Shown: piece after piece, positions 54,121 through 62,783 of the stretch
Layout of the letters: each line of letters starts with the position of its first letter
How positions within the stretch are numbered: position 1 is the first letter of the stretch
DNA from: MGBC114844 sp910585855
GTDB lineage: Bacteria; Bacillota; Clostridia; Lachnospirales; Lachnospiraceae
Length of the DNA stretch: 64,000 nt
Assembly: GCA_965646165.1 (NCBI GenBank)
Contig: CBFFYP010000004.1
Span: 1-64,000 of the forward strand
Direction of reading: 5' to 3'
Program-made: the position numbers and the translations under genes
The notes under the pieces: model-generated
The model's input: only the letters and a program-made list of their open reading frames with translations
Database searches by the model: none
Told to the model about the DNA's origin: nothing

Positions 54121-55794
54121 CTATTCATAATAAGCATCCAGATATTTCTGGAATATCTTCAATAAATCCTCTAATCCATATGCATCCAGACTCTTTACAT
54201 ATTCATCCCAGTCTGCATCCGTAAAACCATTCATAATCCAGTCTGCTCTTTTTGCATTGATTGTTTTTGTAATGTCAGTCTGCAGGTTAGACAGTTCTTC
54301 CGTATCCTCCTGACTCATAAATACATTCGGATAAACATACTTTTTATTCATATCCGGTGTATAATACTCTTTAATCCAATCCAAACGATATTGTGCATCA
54401 TCCGGGCAGGTAACATATACACCATAATATTCATCCAAAACAGCCAGCGGACCGTTTACACTCTCTGCCTCTCTTACTTCTACAGGAGAAGCCCCCCCAA
54501 GTGGTGCATGCTGCAGCATTTCTCCGCCATTTTCATTTGTTCCAAGTACAAAAATATCAAAGTCGTCATCCTCTCCGTAAGTACCCCAGTTGTTCTGTGG
54601 AGATTGGAACGGATCATACATCTGATCAAGCCATGCACAGACAAGTGCAGGATTTTTTGCAACTGCAGTTACGACACAGCGTCCCCGATCAAAACCACTT
54701 GTAAAAGAACCATTCTCAGGAGTAATATTTCTGACATCCGCAGTCAATGCCGGGAGAGGAACCCATCCTTCAAAATCATCTACAATATTTGCAACATCCC
54801 AGCTAAAGCATACACCGTAACGTCCTGACTTTCCCTTGGATACATAAGTTGACCATTCCTGCGTAAATGCTTCCAAATCGATTAAATTCTGTTCATACAG
54901 AGAGTGCAGCCATGCTATTCCGTCTTTATAACCTTGCTGTGTTGCGGTACAAATTACTTTTCTGTCATCCGTAACGGCAATATGTCTGCCCTGATCATTG
55001 TCCCCATAGCCTTCTCCAAATCCGTTGATCAAAAGTGCCATATCCTGACTTCCGTCATTTACAATACAAGACATTGGAATAATACTTCCGTCAATATTAA
55101 ATTCTGCCTGAAGTTCGGACGCATGATCCCGAAATGCAATCAATACCTGTTCAAACTCGTCTACTGTTGTCGGAACTTCTAACCCCAGAAAATCCAGCCA
55201 TTTTTTATTGATAAATCCCATTTCACTTACTGTCTGAATTGCTGTCTTTTCTGATCCAAGCTGCTCAATCCATGGAAGTGCCCAGATATGACCTTCCGAA
55301 TCGGTAGACATCTTTCTATATTCTGGATATTTTTCAAACACTGCACTTAGATTCGGCATATATGCATCAATATAATCCTCAAGAGGAATAATAACACCCT
55401 GATGTGCATAACGCAGCAAATCATTGTCGCCAAATCCGGCAGAAAAGACAAAGTCTGTCAGTGTATTAAGATTTGCCATTGCCAGCGTAATCTTATCTCC
55501 CCACTGGTCGCTTTGAATTGCCGTCCATTTAATCTCTACATTTGTCTTTTCCTGTAGACGTTTAAAAATAGTACGATTATTTGGATCGGACTCTGTATTT
55601 GCCGGGAAACTGGTCATTCCGGTCAATGTTGTTTTCTCTGCAAGCGGAAACTTCAATTCCTCTATGTTCACTTCCTGCATCTCTTCTGTATTCAGCTCAG
55701 CAGGAGATTTCTGACCGCCACATGCACTCATGGAAAGTACCATACTTGCTGCCAATGCCACTGCAATTACATGTCTGAACTTTTTATTTTTCAT
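54121..55794 (-). CDS. Extracellular solute-binding lipoprotein, fructan locus
   Basis: A 557-residue binding protein of the LplA type. The signal peptide ends in MSAC with Cys25 lipidated. PANTESDPNNRTIFKRLQEKTNVEIKW and DFVFSAGFGDNDLLRYAHQGVIIPLEDYI are typical N-domain segments. AAGGAG precedes the ATG. It follows two permease genes and precedes GH32 genes, so beta-fructo-oligosaccharides or sucrose are the likely ligands. Confidence 0.92.
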   Translation of the reverse strand: MKNKKFRHVIAVALAASMVLSMSACGGQKSPAELNTEEMQEVNIEELKFPLAEKTTLTGMTSFPANTESDPNNRTIFKRLQEKTNVEIKWTAIQSDQWGDKITLAMANLNTLTDFVFSAGFGDNDLLRYAHQGVIIPLEDYIDAYMPNLSAVFEKYPEYRKMSTDSEGHIWALPWIEQLGSEKTAIQTVSEMGFINKKWLDFLGLEVPTTVDEFEQVLIAFRDHASELQAEFNIDGSIIPMSCIVNDGSQDMALLINGFGEGYGDNDQGRHIAVTDDRKVICTATQQGYKDGIAWLHSLYEQNLIDLEAFTQEWSTYVSKGKSGRYGVCFSWDVANIVDDFEGWVPLPALTADVRNITPENGSFTSGFDRGRCVVTAVAKNPALVCAWLDQMYDPFQSPQNNWGTYGEDDDFDIFVLGTNENGGEMLQHAPLGGASPVEVREAESVNGPLAVLDEYYGVYVTCPDDAQYRLDWIKEYYTPDMNKKYVYPNVFMSQEDTEELSNLQTDITKTINAKRADWIMNGFTDADWDEYVKSLDAYGLEDLLKIFQKYLDAYYE

Positions 55795-55829
55795 ATCTAA
55801 TCTTCTCCTTTACTATTGTTTTATAAAAT

Positions 55830-56729
55830 CTAGCCTTTTACAGAACCCGCCATAATTCCATTGTCAAAATACTTCTGGAAAAACGGATACATTACCAGCA
55901 GCGGAAGACTAGAGATAATAATGGTTGCATATTTCAGCAGTTCCGCAAGCTGTGCCCGCTCTGCCGTACTCTGCATATCTGAAATCATCCCTGACTCCGG
56001 CTGATTCTGTATCAATATAGAACGAAGCACCAGCTGCAAAGGCTGTTTTGCAGAATCATTCAAATAAATCATCGCATCAAAATAGCTGTTCCACATTCCT
56101 ACAAACTGCCATAATGCCAGTGTCGCAATAATCGGAGTACATACCGGAAGTAAGATACGGAAGAAAAATGTCAGCTCACTCGCACCATCCACATCGGCTG
56201 CCTCCCTCAGTTCTCCCGGAATCCCCTGATAATATGTTCTTGCAATAATCATATTCCACACGCTGAACGCTCCCGGAAGAATAATTGCCCACATACTGTC
56301 CAATAAATTCAGATCGCTAATCAACAAATAAGTCGGTATCAGACCGCCTCCAAAAAACATCGTAATCACAAAGATAACATTAAACAATCCTCTTCCCTTA
56401 AAATCTTTTCTAGACATCGGATAAGCTGCCAGCATGGTAATCATAACGGAAACAACCGTAAATACAACCGAATAAATCACGGCATTTTTAAATCCAATCC
56501 AGATCTGTTTATTGGAAAGCACACGCTCATATGCCGTCAATGTCCACTTGCTGAAATCAAAAGTAATTCCTTTGTTCTGCAAAGTAATCGGGTCAATAAA
56601 GGATGCAACGATAATATAAACCATAGGAACAATAATTGCTACCACAAATAATCCCAACAGTATGTATCCAATCATCAGCAATGACTTATCCTGAAAAGAA
56701 TATCTTGAAAATTTACTCTTCTTTTTCAT
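55830..56729 (-). CDS. Carbohydrate ABC transporter permease (LplC type), fructan locus
   Basis: A 299-residue permease with about six membrane helices. FGGGLIPTYLLISDLNLLDS, the coupling loop EAADVDGASELTFFFRILLPVC and the C-terminus YFDNGIMAGSVKG are typical of LplC proteins. AAAGGAGG lies upstream. It lies 12 bp after its partner permease, and no ATPase is encoded nearby. Confidence 0.93.
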   Translation of the reverse strand: MKKKSKFSRYSFQDKSLLMIGYILLGLFVVAIIVPMVYIIVASFIDPITLQNKGITFDFSKWTLTAYERVLSNKQIWIGFKNAVIYSVVFTVVSVMITMLAAYPMSRKDFKGRGLFNVIFVITMFFGGGLIPTYLLISDLNLLDSMWAIILPGAFSVWNMIIARTYYQGIPGELREAADVDGASELTFFFRILLPVCTPIIATLALWQFVGMWNSYFDAMIYLNDSAKQPLQLVLRSILIQNQPESGMISDMQSTAERAQLAELLKYATIIISSLPLLVMYPFFQKYFDNGIMAGSVKG

Positions 56730-56741
56730 AGTCGTCCTCCT

Positions 56742-57680
56742 TTACAGTCCCTGTCCATCGTTCATCTTTGCCACTATCTTATTCACTGTAATAAGTAAAA
56801 TAACATTGATTACGGTATTAAATAATCCAACCGCAGTTGAAAAACTGTAGTCCCCGTCTATAAGACCTTTCTTATACACATAAGTAGAAATAATTTCTGA
56901 GGATGCAAGATTTAAGTCTGTCTGCAGAGCATATGCCTTTTCAAATCCGATACTCATAATATTTCCTGCCTGCATAATAAACTGGATAACAACGGTACTC
57001 TTGATTGCCGGCCATTCCACTGCTTTAATCTGCTGAAAAATGTTAGCTCCGTCAATCACTGCAGCTTCCTTCAATTCGGAACTTGCATTGGAAAGTGCAG
57101 CCGTATAAATAATCGATCCCCAGCCTGCACCCTGCCAGATTCCGCTGGCAATATAAATCGTGCGAAATGCCTGCGGCATAGTCATAAAATTAATCTGTGT
57201 ACCCAGCAGCAGATTAACCGGACCTGTAACAGATAAGAAGATTCTGACAATACCGCAAAGTACAATAACGGAAATAAAATTCGGCATATAGAGTGCTAAC
57301 TGAATTTTCTTCTTTACTCCTTTACGCTCAATCCGATTCAGCAAAAAAGCCAAAAGAATCGGAACCGGAAATCCCCACAGCATACCAAATACACTCAATT
57401 TCAAAGTATTGGCAAGGTAGCGCAGAAAATCAGGCGAAGACAGAAAACGCTGAAAATGTTTCAGCCCTACCCACTCACTTCCAAAAATACCGCGGATCGG
57501 ATTGTACCTTTCAAAAGCAATCATAATTCCGCCCATCGGAATATACTTAAAAATGATTGTCAGTGCCAGTGCCGGAAGAAGAAAAAATACATACAGCTGC
57601 CAATGTTGTACAACATAAATCAGTGTGTTGTGCAGTCCTGCATTTTTCTTTTTTGCAGTGATAGTTGATGTTTTGCTCAT
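56742..57680 (-). CDS. Carbohydrate ABC transporter permease (LplB type), fructan locus
   Basis: A 312-residue permease with about six membrane helices. FKYIPMGGIMIAFERYNPIRGI and WVGLKHFQRFLSSPDF mark the LplB group; the coupling loop is EAAVIDGANIFQQIKAVEWPAI. AAAGGAG precedes the ATG. It is the first gene of the operon that ends with two GH32 genes and is divergent from a LacI gene. Confidence 0.93.
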   Translation of the reverse strand: MSKTSTITAKKKNAGLHNTLIYVVQHWQLYVFFLLPALALTIIFKYIPMGGIMIAFERYNPIRGIFGSEWVGLKHFQRFLSSPDFLRYLANTLKLSVFGMLWGFPVPILLAFLLNRIERKGVKKKIQLALYMPNFISVIVLCGIVRIFLSVTGPVNLLLGTQINFMTMPQAFRTIYIASGIWQGAGWGSIIYTAALSNASSELKEAAVIDGANIFQQIKAVEWPAIKSTVVIQFIMQAGNIMSIGFEKAYALQTDLNLASSEIISTYVYKKGLIDGDYSFSTAVGLFNTVINVILLITVNKIVAKMNDGQGL

Positions 57681-57737
57681 TGCTTTACTCCTTTCTCTTT
57701 TTTAACCTCATTTTTGTATTGCATTTTCTCTTTTGTG

Positions 57738-57806
57738 TTTTACATTTGTAAAAATCGCGATTCAACTTTGTAAATATACAATATCACAATTTTTACATTT
57801 GGTCAA
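57738..57806 (-). promoter_or_regulatory. Promoter and candidate LacI operator of the fructan operon
   Basis: On the minus strand TTGACC (57806-57801), a 17-bp spacer and TATTGT (57783-57778) form a good promoter. Just downstream lies the near-palindrome TTTTACATTTGTAAAA (57738-57753), and a second TTTTTACATTTG (57790-57801) overlaps the -35. These are candidate operators. Confidence 0.7.
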
Positions 57807-57930
57807 TAGTATTTTTACAAATTTAAACAAAAAATTTTCAATTATTTTGCATTTGCTAATTACTTTTCACTATTTTAAAAGAAATTTTTCTTTGTTATTT
57901 TCGCATAATATCATTTTTTCTTTTTGTTGA

Positions 57931-57968
57931 TTTTTACATTTGACACAAAGTCTTTTTTACATTATAAT
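57931..57968 (+). promoter_or_regulatory. Promoter of the divergent LacI operon
   Basis: TTGACA (57940-57945), a 17-bp spacer and TATAAT (57963-57968) match the consensus. TTTTTACATTTG overlaps the -35 and TTTTTTACATT the -10, repeating the operator-like half site and suggesting autoregulation. Confidence 0.8.
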
Positions 57969-58006
57969 AATTACAATACTATGACTACGAAAGGATGTGA
58001 GCTTTC

Positions 58007-59077
58007 ATGGCTGACCGTGTTACTATTCAGGATATTGCTGATGAACTTGGCGTTTCCCGCAATACCGTATCCAAAGCAATTAACAATACCGGCCTCCTCG
58101 CCGAAACCACCAGAGAAAGGGTTTTAAAAAAAGCTATTGAAATGGGATATAAACAGTTTTCTTATGTAAATATCTACAATTCTGGAAAACCTGAAATTAA
58201 TCTTTCACCGGAATCCAGCAAAAGAGAAATTTCTTTGTTTACTTCTAATTTTATAGGAAGCTCCCATTTTGCTTCTACTATGTTAGACAAATTTCAAAAA
58301 GAACTTTCCAGTCTGGGATATAGTTTTACCATGCATCGTCTGCAGAAGCATGATATAAAAAACCTTTCACTGCCCAGCTCTTATATTGAAGAGAGAACTG
58401 CCGGTATCATCTGTATCGAAATGTTTGACAGAGATTACTGCTCTATGTTATGCGATCTCAATACTCCCGTCCTCTTTGTGGATTCACCTGTGATCAACTA
58501 TAACAATCCCCTTCGGGCAGACTGCCTCTATATGGATAATCAAACAAATATCTGCCGTTTTATTGGAGAAATGATTCAAAGAGGCAAAAAAAGAATCGGT
58601 TTTATCGGGGAAATTATGCACTGCCAATCTTTCTATGAACGCTTTCTTGCCTACCGCAACGCCATGTATTCCTTCCATCTTGCCTGCCCCGAAGAATACT
58701 GCATTATCAAAAACAAAGAAGGCATTGAAACTCCCGGATATGACCCCTACCGTCAATATCTAAAGGATCAAATTCAAAAATTAGAAAAACTGCCGGATGT
58801 TTTTATCTGTGCAAACGATTTTGTTGCGATTGACACAATGTATGCATTTAAAGAACTGGGTATATCCGTACCACAGGATGTCTACTTATGCGGATTTGAC
58901 GATTCTCCAGAATCCAAAGTCACCTCTCCCACACTGACTACAATTCATATTCACAGTCAGATTATGGGATTTTCCGCCGTACATTTACTGATATCAAGAA
59001 TTAAAGAACCCTACTTAAATTTCCGTAAAATTTATACGGAAACACGTTTAATCTACAGAGAATCAACCGAAGACTAA
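58007..59077 (+). CDS. LacI-family transcriptional regulator
   Basis: A 356-residue regulator. The N-terminal helix-turn-helix and hinge are TIQDIADELGVSRNTVSKAI and LLAETTRERVLKKAIEMGY; a periplasmic-binding-like sensor domain follows (RIGFIGEIMHC, PDVFICANDFVAIDTMYAF, CGFDDSPESKVTSPTLTTI). It faces the ABC/GH32 operon across a promoter region with repeated TTTTACATTTG sites, so it is the probable local regulator. A sugar or sugar-phosphate ligand is inferred. Confidence 0.92.
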   Translation: MADRVTIQDIADELGVSRNTVSKAINNTGLLAETTRERVLKKAIEMGYKQFSYVNIYNSGKPEINLSPESSKREISLFTSNFIGSSHFASTMLDKFQKELSSLGYSFTMHRLQKHDIKNLSLPSSYIEERTAGIICIEMFDRDYCSMLCDLNTPVLFVDSPVINYNNPLRADCLYMDNQTNICRFIGEMIQRGKKRIGFIGEIMHCQSFYERFLAYRNAMYSFHLACPEEYCIIKNKEGIETPGYDPYRQYLKDQIQKLEKLPDVFICANDFVAIDTMYAFKELGISVPQDVYLCGFDDSPESKVTSPTLTTIHIHSQIMGFSAVHLLISRIKEPYLNFRKIYTETRLIYRESTED

Positions 59078-59111
59078 GCAGCAAGAGAAGCAATAAGAAA
59101 GGAGTATTTTT

Positions 59112-59750
59112 ATGCATGGTATTTTAAATCCAGAAGGACCTTTTATGTCTTTTATTACCAAAATTACATACAGTGCCTATCTCAATATTTTGTGGTTTAT
59201 CTGCTGTCTGCCTATTGTTACAATCGGAGCATCCACTACCGCATTATTCTATGTTACTTTAAAAATTACCAAAAATGAAGAAGGAAGCATAACCAAGGCA
59301 TTTTTTCATTCATTTAAAGAAAACTTTAAGCAGGGCACTGTCATTTGGCTTATCCTTCTTACTGCGGGAATTATCCTTGCCTTTGACGGCTATGTTTTTT
59401 ACCATATGCGGTTTGAAAATGTGTTCTGGACTTTAGGAACAGCCATTTTTCTTATTGCAGCCGCTGCATATGCCATTATTCTGATGTATATTTTTCCGCT
59501 GCTTGCCAGATTTAACAATACAACCAAAGCAATGTTTAAAAATGCCCTTATGCTTGGTATGCGTTTTCTCCTCTGTACGGCAATTATGGCTGCCGTCTAT
59601 TTTGCTATGGCATTTATCACTATCCATATTTTTACACCAATTATTATCTTTGGAGAAGGTCTCTGTGCTTTGCTCTGCTCTTATTTGCTCTCTAATATCC
59701 TGTTGCTCTGTCAGGAAAAAACAAAAGAGAAAGAAAGTGAAGCCTTATGA
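59112..59750 (+). CDS. YesL-like (DUF624) membrane protein
   Basis: A 212-residue membrane protein with about five hydrophobic segments. The N-terminus NPEGPFMSFITKITYSAYLN and CCLPIVTIGASTTALFYV are characteristic of YesL/DUF624. Members accompany LplABC-type sugar transporters in Firmicutes but their role is not settled. AAGGAG lies seven bases upstream. The stop overlaps the next start by ATGA. Confidence 0.9.
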   Translation: MHGILNPEGPFMSFITKITYSAYLNILWFICCLPIVTIGASTTALFYVTLKITKNEEGSITKAFFHSFKENFKQGTVIWLILLTAGIILAFDGYVFYHMRFENVFWTLGTAIFLIAAAAYAIILMYIFPLLARFNNTTKAMFKNALMLGMRFLLCTAIMAAVYFAMAFITIHIFTPIIIFGEGLCALLCSYLLSNILLLCQEKTKEKESEAL

Positions 59751-60475
59751 AAATAATCCGAAACGAAAAACTAAAAACACTAAAAGGCAAAAAAAAAATA
59801 CAGTATATCTGGGATTACTACAAGCTTCCGCTTGTAATCCTAGGCATACTGCTGTATATTTTCGGCTATATATCCTATAACCGTTTTTCCTATAAAGATA
59901 CCATATTATACATGGCACTGGTCAATGTAAACGCCGGTGAAACCCTGACAAAAGAACTCAGCACAGATTTTTTGGACTACCAAAATCTAAATCCCTCTAA
60001 AAACAAATTAGAACTGTATACCGGGCTGTATCTGACAGACAATGAACAAAGCGATTATTATCCATACACATATGCCTCCCGTATAAAAATTCTTGCAACT
60101 ATTGACGGGAAACTGTTAGATGTCGTTCTTATGAACAAAGAAGCGTTTGATGCATTCTCACAAAACGGCTATCTATATGACTTAGAAGAGCTTCTCTGTC
60201 AGACAGACAGCCTCTTATACCATACAGTCCAATCCGACCTTGCTACCAATATCTTTATACTCGAAGACAATGCAGCCGAATGTCAGCTGGATCCTTCTGT
60301 TTCCTACTATGCCCTAACAGAAGAACACTACTACGGAATGGATCTGTCCCGTACAGAATTTATCGGCAGTGCCGGATTTAAAGAACCAGTCTATCTTGGC
60401 ATTATCGCAAATTCACCACATGTGGACACTGCCATAGCCTATATAAAATATCTGTTCTCTAAAACAATATATTAA
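59747..60475 (+). CDS. Unknown single-pass membrane protein in the fructan locus
   Basis: A 242-residue protein of no family I recognise. A very basic N-terminus (KIIRNEKLKTLKGKKKIQY) precedes one membrane helix (about 27-46, LPLVILGILLYIFGYISY). An external domain follows (about 55-235) with VNVNAGETLTKELSTDFLDY, IKILATIDGKLLDVVLMNKEAFDAF and a closing LGIIANSPHVDTAIAYIKYLF. The last parts read like a solute-binding fold (type 2), so it may be a membrane-tethered accessory binding protein. It is translationally coupled to the YesL-like gene. Confidence 0.75.
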   Translation: MKIIRNEKLKTLKGKKKIQYIWDYYKLPLVILGILLYIFGYISYNRFSYKDTILYMALVNVNAGETLTKELSTDFLDYQNLNPSKNKLELYTGLYLTDNEQSDYYPYTYASRIKILATIDGKLLDVVLMNKEAFDAFSQNGYLYDLEELLCQTDSLLYHTVQSDLATNIFILEDNAAECQLDPSVSYYALTEEHYYGMDLSRTEFIGSAGFKEPVYLGIIANSPHVDTAIAYIKYLFSKTIY

Positions 60476-60496
60476 GAAAGGAAAAAGAAACTTCCA

Positions 60497-61483
60497 ATGA
60501 AAAAAGAAACTTCTGAACCAACAATGAAAGATGTAGCAAGAGAAGCTGGGGTTTCCCTTGGTACTGTATCGAAAGTCGTCAACGGTCTGCCTGTCGGCAG
60601 CTCTTACAAAACTCGAGTGGAAAAAGCCATTCAAAAATTAAATTATCAGGTAAACAGCTATGCACAAGGGCTTCGTTCCGATAAAACCCGCACTATCGTT
60701 CTTCTGATTCCCAATACAAAAGAACCCTTTTATGCTGCTCTTACCTATCATATCAATCTGGCACTTTTACAGCAAAATTACCGGATGCTGCTCTGTTCTA
60801 CTGATTATGATTCCGGTTTAGAACAGGAATATATCACAATGGCACAACAAAACAAAGTAGACGGCATTATCGGACTAACGTATAATCCCGATCTGATCAT
60901 CAGCAAACATATTCCTTTTGTATCAATCGACCGCTGTATCCGATCGGATATCCCCTGTGTATCCTGCGACAACTTTGCCGGAGGACAGCTTGCTGCCGAA
61001 AAACTGTCGGAACTTGGCTGCAAAAATGTTGCCTTTCTGCGCAAAGGATCTTCTTTAAACAACGAACCAAACAAACGAAAAGCAGGCTTTGAAAATGGCT
61101 GCCTCTCCCATGGCATCCACTATGAAATGAAAATCCTAAACGATCACGAACCATATACCGAATTTGAAAATTTCCTTACTGAACATATAACAGACGGGCA
61201 TTTATCCTTTGACGGCATATTCTGCGTAACGGACGGACTTGCTTATTTTATACTAAAACTACTGCACAAATTAAATCAAAAAGTTCCTAAAGACGTTCAG
61301 CTTATCGGCTTTGACGGCATACAATACTTTGGCAGTGACTACATATGCTCTACCATTGTACAGCCAATATCCAATATAGCAAACATGTGTGTCAAACTTA
61401 TACTGGACGAAACCTCATCGGAAAAATCCGCACTGATTTGTCTTCCTGTTACTTATGCATATGGCGGAACTACTTTAAGTTAA
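60497..61483 (+). CDS. Second LacI-family transcriptional regulator
   Basis: A 328-residue regulator. The DNA-binding part is TMKDVAREAGVSLGTVSKVV with a YQVNSYAQGLRSDKTRTI hinge; the sensor has VDGIIGLTYNPD, FVSIDRC and LIGFDGIQYFGSDYICST. It is only about 30% similar by eye to the LacI at 58007, so it probably reads a different signal. The ribosome-binding site (AAGAAAGGA) is about 15 bases from the ATG, which is long. It ends the plus-strand run. Confidence 0.9.
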   Translation: MKKETSEPTMKDVAREAGVSLGTVSKVVNGLPVGSSYKTRVEKAIQKLNYQVNSYAQGLRSDKTRTIVLLIPNTKEPFYAALTYHINLALLQQNYRMLLCSTDYDSGLEQEYITMAQQNKVDGIIGLTYNPDLIISKHIPFVSIDRCIRSDIPCVSCDNFAGGQLAAEKLSELGCKNVAFLRKGSSLNNEPNKRKAGFENGCLSHGIHYEMKILNDHEPYTEFENFLTEHITDGHLSFDGIFCVTDGLAYFILKLLHKLNQKVPKDVQLIGFDGIQYFGSDYICSTIVQPISNIANMCVKLILDETSSEKSALICLPVTYAYGGTTLS

Positions 61484-61525
61484 TCATTTTAAGCCTTACA
61501 AAATAGAATAACAACACCTATCCTA

Positions 61526-62734
61526 TCAAACACTCTTTCCCCGAAAAGCAAACCCATGATAAAACCTCTCTGGTTCTGCATATTCCGACGGTTTATTTCC
61601 TGTATCAAAACTACTGAACGTTGCAAGTGCTACCCGATTCATATACCGATTCATTGCTTTCTTATCATTTAACAACAAAGCCTTAATAAAATCATTATAA
61701 GCTGTTTCCGCTTCCCCGCCAAACCACCCTTTTACCATATCCGAAAACATACTTTCTACTTCCATATTGGTCAGCCGCAAAGTATATACTTTCTTCATCA
61801 ATCTTCCGGCAAATTCTAATTTTTCCACCTTAAGATACCCTGTCGCCAATAACAAACTCCAAACCGCATTTGCATTTCCATCCAGTTGACTAAACACAAT
61901 CTGCTCATCCATCTCAGCAGTAAAACTTTTCCCTTTCAAAAGTTCTTCCATTGTTTGTTTAATACCAGAATTTCCTTTTTGTATCAATGAATTTACCAGC
62001 CCGTTTCCACTTGTATTTGACCAATAAGTATCATATTTCCCTTTTTTCTTAATAAAGGATGCAATCGACCATGGATTATAAATATCCGTATATCTTCCAA
62101 AAGTAAATCCGTCATACCATTCCTTTACGCCCTGTTTTTCTTTTCCAAGTCCAGCTTCATCAAGTGCATAAAAAACTTCTTCCTGCGTAAATCCAAAATA
62201 GGATGCATATTCCTCGGATGTTGTAGTTACAACTTCAAGATTATTTAAATCAGAAAAGATACTCTCTTTAGAAATTCTTGTAATACCAGTAATAATGGCA
62301 CGATAAATATGATCGTTTGTTTTAAATGTAGCATTAAAAAAATTTCTAAAAAAATCAACCGCTTCGTTCCAATTACCAGCAATCCATAACTCCTGCATCG
62401 GCGTATCATATTCATCCAATAAAATAATCGCCTTTTTCCCATAATATCTCTCCAGATAAAAACAAAGGCTATTGATAGCTGTATACGCCGTATCATCATC
62501 CATATCTTTATTTACCGATAAAAAATACGCCCTGTCCTCCTCGTCAAACCGCTCTGACCATATCATCTCCTTATAACTTTTATATACATTGGCAATCATT
62601 TTTTTAACTGCCGTTTTTACTCCCTGAATCTTTCCTGTTTTAACAGATGCAAAACTCATAAAAATTACCGGATATGTTCCTTGAAGCTGTCTGTACATTT
62701 CCTCATTCCATGTTATCAATTTTATTAAAAGCAT
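61526..62734 (-). pseudogene. Truncated AAA-ATPase (AAA-ATPase_like / PD-(D/E)XK family)
   Basis: The 402-residue frame matches the middle of the large AAA-ATPase-like/PDDEXK family. It has YPVIFMSFASVKTG, the Walker B-like AIILLDEYDTPMQELW, ITGITRISKESIFSDLNN and WYDGFTFG with YNPWSI. The N-terminal 90 or so residues with the Walker A lysine are missing, and the C-terminal nuclease domain is cut after FYHGFAF. Both ends are thus lost. Its 5' end stops about 50 bp from the TnpB gene. It is likely non-functional. Confidence 0.8.
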
Positions 62735-62783
62735 TATAATAAATAAAATATTTTAATAAAATTTGTTTGCCAGTCAATGCACT
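62735..62783 (-). other. Short AT-rich junction between TnpB and the truncated ATPase
   Basis: On the minus strand the TnpB stop is followed by TGCATTGACTGGCAAAC and then a long A/T stretch into the ATPase frame. This is where the right end of an IS605-type element and its guide RNA scaffold would lie, but I cannot define a boundary. Confidence 0.35.
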
